In this document: positions 6,813 through 9,113 of the stretch, in pieces
Numbering within the stretch: the stretch's first letter is position 1
How the letters are laid out: the number at the start of each line of letters is the position of its first letter
Origin: an uncultured Lachnospiraceae bacterium
GTDB taxonomy: Bacteria; Bacillota; Clostridia; Lachnospirales; Lachnospiraceae
NCBI GenBank assembly: GCA_958444395.1
Contig: CAUCOL010000050.1
Coordinates: forward strand, 1-9,113
Reading direction: 5' to 3'
DNA: 9,113 nucleotides
Notes under the pieces: model-generated
What the model was told of the DNA's origin: nothing
The model's input: the letters and a program-made list of their open reading frames with translations, nothing else
Databases searched by the model: none
Made by a program: the position numbers and the translations under genes

Positions 6813-7193
6813 TTAATGAATCGCCTCGTCGGCCTTCTCACGTAATACCTTACGTTCTGCCGATGTGAATGTTTTCTTATCTAATAATTCCTTACAATAT
6901 AATTCCATATCGTTATCATCCCAGAATTCCATATCGTCCTTTAACATCTGTGTACGATACTCATGCTTGTCGATCAGAATGCGATAATAAAAATATCTTC
7001 CATCACGATACTGCTCTAAAAATCCTTTACGTACCAATTTACCTAAGAAAGTGGAAACAGTCTGTGGCTTCCAATCCTTTTTATATTTATCATTTGCAAG
7101 TCCCATAATATGCGCTAACCGGGCACCATCACCTAAATCCCATACGCACTTCATCGTAACTTTTTCACTCTCTGTTAATGGTTTTGCTCTCAT
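6813..7193 (-). CDS. BlaI/MecI/CopY-family transcriptional repressor
   Basis: A 126-residue winged-helix DNA-binding protein; family members repress beta-lactamase, copper or other genes as dimers. The N-terminal half carries the family pattern: LTESEKVTMKCVWDLGDG, then a helix-turn-helix with WKPQTVSTFLGKLVRKGFL (recognition helix about 41-58) and a wing with YRDGRYFYYRILI. The C-terminal half is an acidic, helical dimerisation segment. The ATG at 7191-7193 follows AGAGGT by 8 nt. No BlaR1/MecR1 sensor-protease lies on either side, so the inducer is unknown and a beta-lactam role should not be assumed. The gene stands alone between two terminators. Operator-like TACA/TGTA half-sites around its own -10 box suggest autorepression. 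Confidence 0.93.
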   Translation of the reverse strand: MRAKPLTESEKVTMKCVWDLGDGARLAHIMGLANDKYKKDWKPQTVSTFLGKLVRKGFLEQYRDGRYFYYRILIDKHEYRTQMLKDDMEFWDDNDMELYCKELLDKKTFTSAERKVLREKADEAIH

Positions 7194-7212
7194 TATAAAT
7201 ACCTCTTCTTTC

Positions 7213-7249
7213 TACATTTGTAATATTATATCCCTATTACAGTTTAATA
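7213..7249 (-). promoter_or_regulatory. Promoter and probable autoregulatory operator of the BlaI-type gene
   Basis: A perfect TATAAT lies at 7225-7230 (minus strand), with no good -35. It is spanned by a perfect 7-9-7 dyad, TGTAATA (7219-7225) and TATTACA (7235-7241). A TACATTTGTA palindrome (7213-7222) covers the expected transcription start. The TACA/TGTA half-site is the known recognition core of staphylococcal BlaI/MecI. A further TATTA/TAATA dyad lies at 7235-7249. Confidence 0.55.
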
Positions 7250-7360
7250 TACTAACAAAATCAAGAATACAAATCAATAGGTATTTGGGAACTTTCTGTG
7301 AATAATTTTTGTACGATTTGTAAACAATGAACGCATTTATTTTTCTATCTTTGTAACTCT

Positions 7361-7399
7361 CGAAAAAGTGCAAAACGCTGGGGGTTTTGCACTTTTTCG
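7361..7399. terminator. Bidirectional terminator downstream of the Rrf2 gene
   Basis: A perfect 16-bp inverted repeat, CGAAAAAGTGCAAAAC (7361-7376) and its complement (7384-7399), encloses a 7-nt loop. The T-tracts sit at the arm ends on both strands, so transcripts from either side form a GTGCAAAAC stem followed by five T. It lies 31 bp after the Rrf2 stop codon. No plus-strand gene that would need it is visible. Confidence 0.85.
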
Positions 7400-7421
7400 T
7401 TCTACGTTATGAGCAATTTCT
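7389..7421 (-). repeat. Diverged 33-nt intergenic repeat, copy B
   Basis: Second copy of the element at 6719-6751, with 26 of 33 positions identical. Its GAAAAAGTGC end forms the first arm of the terminator at 7361-7399. The rest lies in the 10-30 bp after the Rrf2 stop codon. Confidence 0.45.
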
Positions 7422-7430
7422 ATCCACTCT

Positions 7431-7865
7431 TTAAATAGAATAGTTATCTGCCAGTTCTTCATTCCACTCCATCAGATCTGCCAGGGTCACATGATCAACC
7501 ACGCCACGGATCGCATCATCCAGTTGCTTCCATAAACGCAGTGTAACGCAATCATCCTGTCTGGCGCAGTCATTCTCCGGATATTCCAGACAGCTGACCG
7601 GTGCCAGGCTTCCCTCTGTGAGACGTAAAATACTGCCTACCGTATATTCCTCCGGTTTCTTTACCAGCAGATATCCTCCCTGCGGGCCACGGATACTTCT
7701 CACAAAACCAGCCTTATGCAAAACGGAAATGATCTGCTCCAGATATTTATCCGATATGTTCTGTCTGGCGGATATTTCCTTAATACGTACCGGTGCCCCG
7801 GTATCATGCAGCGCAATATCCAGCATAAGACGCAGTGCATATCTTCCTTTTGTTGAAATCTTCAT
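7431..7865 (-). CDS. Rrf2-family transcriptional regulator with three-cysteine (IscR-like) motif
   Basis: A 144-residue winged-helix regulator. The start MKISTKGRYALRLMLDIA and the recognition region ISDKYLEQIISVLHKAGFVRSIRGPQGGY (about 37-65) are textbook Rrf2. Cys92, Cys100 and Cys106 (CX7CX5C) lie where IscR has its Fe-S ligands (C92, C98, C104), so an Fe-S or redox-sensing role is likely but inferred. Start: the ATG at 7863-7865 follows GGAG by 6 nt. The frame stays open upstream for 38 codons, but that part runs through a hairpin element and is not protein-like. No iscS/iscU or cysteine gene is adjacent, so the targets are unknown. Upstream dyad repeats suggest autoregulation. It is a single-gene unit ending in a strong terminator. 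Confidence 0.93.
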   Translation of the reverse strand: MKISTKGRYALRLMLDIALHDTGAPVRIKEISARQNISDKYLEQIISVLHKAGFVRSIRGPQGGYLLVKKPEEYTVGSILRLTEGSLAPVSCLEYPENDCARQDDCVTLRLWKQLDDAIRGVVDHVTLADLMEWNEELADNYSI

Positions 7866-7878
7866 AATAATCTCCATT

Positions 7879-7961
7879 CCGCAGACGCTTTGCGTTGAAG
7901 GAATCGCGGGCAAAATAACAGATTTTGCTCTGCGATCAGGGCTATTTTGTGACGCCTGCGG
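7879..7961 (-). repeat. 83-nt imperfect palindrome abutting the Rrf2 ribosome binding site
   Basis: In minus-strand RNA the outer arms (7952-7961 and 7879-7888) pair over 10 bp including two G-U pairs. The inner hairpin has GATCGC/GCGATT (7932-7937 with 7902-7907) and a perfect GCAAAAT/ATTTTGC stem (7922-7928 with 7910-7916) around a 5-nt loop. The lower arm ends 3 nt from the GGAG of the Rrf2 gene, so folding could affect translation. It may instead be an inserted dispersed repeat, since the arrangement resembles a REP- or MITE-like palindrome. Sequence alone cannot decide. Confidence 0.5.
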
Positions 7962-7975
7962 CACAAACAGCCAGT

Positions 7976-8013
7976 CCATACTTGTATGGGCTTTCCCTTA
8001 CTTGTATAGGCTT
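7976..8013 (-). promoter_or_regulatory. Two 18-nt direct repeats with dyad symmetry, probable operator
   Basis: Copies at 7976-7993 and 7996-8013 agree at 16 of 18 positions, with a period of 20 bp, about two helical turns. Copy 1 contains the perfect dyad CCATAC-AA-GTATGG; copy 2 has a degenerate form. The ATACTTG half fits the first half of the E. coli IscR type 1 site (ATASYYGACT). Binding by the adjacent Rrf2 protein is the natural inference. As RNA each copy could also form a tiny hairpin with a CAAG loop. Confidence 0.5.
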
Positions 8014-8048
8014 GTGTAAAAATGCGGCACCAGCAGTATTTTTACACA
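8013..8048 (-). other. 11-bp inverted repeat in the Rrf2 leader
   Basis: TGTGTAAAAAT (8013-8023) and its exact complement (8038-8048) flank a 14-nt GC-rich loop. The stem is A/T-rich and no T-run follows on the minus strand, so it is not a typical terminator. It abuts the direct repeat copy at 7996-8013, sharing one base. Confidence 0.4.
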
Positions 8049-8082
8049 CGAACCTTCATTTCTTTCTAATCCCTACTATTCT

Positions 8083-8095
8083 ATTATACATTATA
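8083..8095 (-). promoter_or_regulatory. Candidate promoter of the Rrf2 gene (tandem TATAAT)
   Basis: Two perfect TATAAT boxes lie at 8090-8095 and 8083-8088 in minus-strand sense. Upstream is T-rich (up to seven T near 8101-8107) but offers no good TTGACA. If used, the leader to the ATG would be about 210 nt and would contain all the repeats and hairpins listed above. No better promoter is visible closer to the gene. Confidence 0.45.
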
Positions 8096-8164
8096 GGAAT
8101 AAAAAAAGAAAGCATCTTTTCAGAAGTTTTTTACATCTATCCGATCAACCGCGGGATATTCTAC

Positions 8165-8201
8165 AGAAAAGAAGCCGCAGACAAAATCGTCTTACGGCTT
8201 C
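8165..8201 (-). terminator. Terminator of the surface-protein gene
   Basis: GAAGCCG (8195-8201) pairs with CGGCTTC (8171-8177). An inner AGAC/GTCT stem extends it after a T-G pair and one bulged A. TTTTCT follows in minus-strand sense (8165-8170). It lies about 90 bp after the stop codon at 8294. Confidence 0.75.
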
Positions 8202-8213
8202 TTATCCTATCAA

Positions 8214-8231
8214 ACAGGCTTCTCTGCCTGT
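8214..8231. other. Small hairpin before the terminator
   Basis: ACAGGC and GCCTGT form a 6-bp stem with a 6-nt loop. The word TATCCTATC flanks it on both sides (8203-8211 and 8231-8239). No T-run follows on either strand. Its role is unknown; it may protect the 3' end of the mRNA. Confidence 0.35.
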
Positions 8232-8293
8232 ATCCTATCGCATCACCTGATTCATCCGGCTTTATGCAATAGCACTTTTTCTGACTTTATACA

Positions 8294-9113
8294 TCAGTCA
8301 TCGTAACTGTAGGAAGATCCCTTTGTTACATTGATCGTAACATCTGTTACAGACTGCTTATATGTATAATCATAATTGGAATCACTGTATACGCGTGACT
8401 CTGGGATCAGCTGTATGTAGTATGTCTTGCCCTTGCTCAGGTAACCAATCTCTGTCGTGCCACCACTGTAAGACATAGAACCGCTTCCATAATTTTCACC
8501 ATCACTACTGTATACCATGTATCTTACGCGGTCTGCAGTTGTGTACTTGAGGTTCATATTATAATATCCATCCTCTGTTACATCCAGCTTTGTGAGCAGT
8601 CTGTTGTTTCCATCGGACTGCAGTACAGCATCGGAGCCAAGTGTCAGCTGTGTAGCATTTGCAATTACATCTGCAAAGTTATATGCAACTGTGATACCTG
8701 AGACATTCTGCTCATTTACAGTAAAGGTACCAAGAACTTCCTGTGAATCAGAATCGCCATAGTACTTCACTGTGTATACTTCACCAGCTGCAGAACCGGA
8801 TAATAATACCTTGAATCCACCGGCTGTATCCGTTTTCACTGTTGTGCTGTTTCCTGCACTGTTGTAAATGTACAGATATCTCTCAGCCATTGCCTTTCCA
8901 TTCTTCATTGCTGTACCTGTTACCTGATAACGGGAAATTGTCAGTGCAAATGCCGGTAATGTTACATCTGCATTCTCAACCTTAATATTCGTTGAGAAAT
9001 ACTGACGCTGGCTCTTCTCATCTACACAGTATGCAGCGTATGTATTGGCAGGAAGAGATGCGATGAAGGCACCATTGTCATCTGTTTCTACACTGAACTT
9101 CATGTTGTTGTCC
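8294..9113 (-). CDS. C-terminal part of a probable extracellular beta-sandwich repeat protein
   Basis: About 272 residues are visible; the frame stays open to the window edge, so the start lies outside and the first in-window ATG is internal. Two modules carry the TDxxGxF pattern of carboxypeptidase regulatory-like (Ig/Cna-B-type) domains, near TDDNGAFIASL and TDTAGGFKVLL. Roughly the last 120 residues, with EDGYYNMNLKY, YMVYSSDGENYG and GKTYYIQLIPES, resemble a PPC-like beta-sandwich. The composition is rich in Tyr, Ser, Thr, Asn and Gly with few cysteines, typical of secreted Firmicute proteins. There is no LPxTG motif or C-terminal membrane span; it ends in SSYSYDD, so sortase anchoring is excluded. 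The signal peptide and any catalytic domain, for example a subtilisin-type protease, would be in the missing part. Secretion is inferred. Confidence 0.85.
   Translation of the reverse strand, partial: DNNMKFSVETDDNGAFIASLPANTYAAYCVDEKSQRQYFSTNIKVENADVTLPAFALTISRYQVTGTAMKNGKAMAERYLYIYNSAGNSTTVKTDTAGGFKVLLSGSAAGEVYTVKYYGDSDSQEVLGTFTVNEQNVSGITVAYNFADVIANATQLTLGSDAVLQSDGNNRLLTKLDVTEDGYYNMNLKYTTADRVRYMVYSSDGENYGSGSMSYSGGTTEIGYLSKGKTYYIQLIPESRVYSDSNYDYTYKQSVTDVTINVTKGSSYSYDD

Larger units (their letters stand above)
7866..8293. other. 428-bp intergenic region, structured, no gene
   Basis: I see no supportable gene on either strand. From high to low coordinates it holds a small ACAGGC/GCCTGT hairpin (8214-8231), the terminator of the surface-protein gene (8165-8201), an A/T-rich stretch, tandem TATAAT boxes (8083-8095), an 11-bp inverted repeat (8013-8048), two direct repeats with dyad symmetry (7976-8013) and an 83-nt palindromic element (7879-7961). 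A TATCC-x-ATC word occurs three times (8138, 8203, 8231). Confidence 0.7.

Noticed and set aside
7866..7979. 38-residue N-terminal extension of the Rrf2 protein
   Set aside because: It runs through the palindromic element and lacks a ribosome binding site, whereas the family's conserved MKISTKGRYAL start has GGAG 6 nt upstream.
7976..8013. Guanidine-II (mini-ykkC) riboswitch, because of two small tandem hairpins
   Set aside because: That class needs ACGR loops; here the loops would be CAAG, and the downstream gene is a regulator rather than a transporter or carboxylase.
8138..8241. Word TATCC-x-ATC present three times as a possible repeat array or CRISPR remnant
   Set aside because: Units are only 9-11 nt, irregularly spaced (65 and 28 bp) and have no spacer-repeat structure.

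Overview
This window looks like chromosome of a low-to-moderate GC Firmicute, most likely a gut Lachnospiraceae (Clostridium cluster XIVa) species. The basis is protein family character: clostridial-type PurM/PurN/PurD/GlyA, a stand-alone LUD-domain protein, an Rrf2 regulator with three cysteines and an orphan BlaI-type repressor. AGGAGG-type ribosome binding sites and T-tailed hairpin terminators fit the same picture. The species cannot be named from the sequence alone. Every gene I can support lies on the minus strand, so the transcription order is from high to low coordinates. I see no RNA genes, CRISPR array, insertion sequence or plus-strand gene.

Layout in transcription order. (1) 9113-8294: the C-terminal end of a probable secreted or surface protein built of beta-sandwich modules, closed by a terminator at 8165-8201. 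(2) 8293-7866: a 428-bp intergenic region rich in structure. It holds tandem TATAAT boxes, an 11-bp inverted repeat, two 18-nt direct repeats with dyad symmetry (period 20 bp) and an 83-nt imperfect palindrome that abuts the ribosome binding site of the next gene. (3) 7865-7431: an Rrf2-family regulator with a CX7CX5C iron-sulfur-type motif, closed by a 16-bp perfect hairpin that can terminate both strands. (4) 7193-6813: an orphan BlaI/MecI-family repressor with TACA/TGTA half-sites around its own -10 box, closed by a strong terminator. (5) 6683-5697: a J-domain protein with a long unrecognised C-terminal part, probably started at TTG. (6) 5586-1226: the purM-purN-purD-glyA cluster, with a good promoter overlapping the stop codon of the J-domain gene, ending in a terminator. 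(7) 1152-1: a LUD-domain protein, a 51-residue Cys-rich membrane peptide and the start of topB (DNA topoisomerase III).

The central cluster is metabolically coherent. GlyA turns serine plus tetrahydrofolate into glycine and methylene-THF. Glycine is the substrate of PurD. The one-carbon unit, once converted to 10-formyl-THF, is the substrate of PurN. PurM then acts two steps after PurN. No purH, purF or purL is visible here, so the rest of the pathway must lie elsewhere.

No clearly new multi-gene system is evident. The most unusual material is non-coding: the layered leader of the Rrf2 gene, and a 33-nt element present in two diverged copies (6719-6751 and 7389-7421) that looks like a dispersed intergenic repeat of this lineage.
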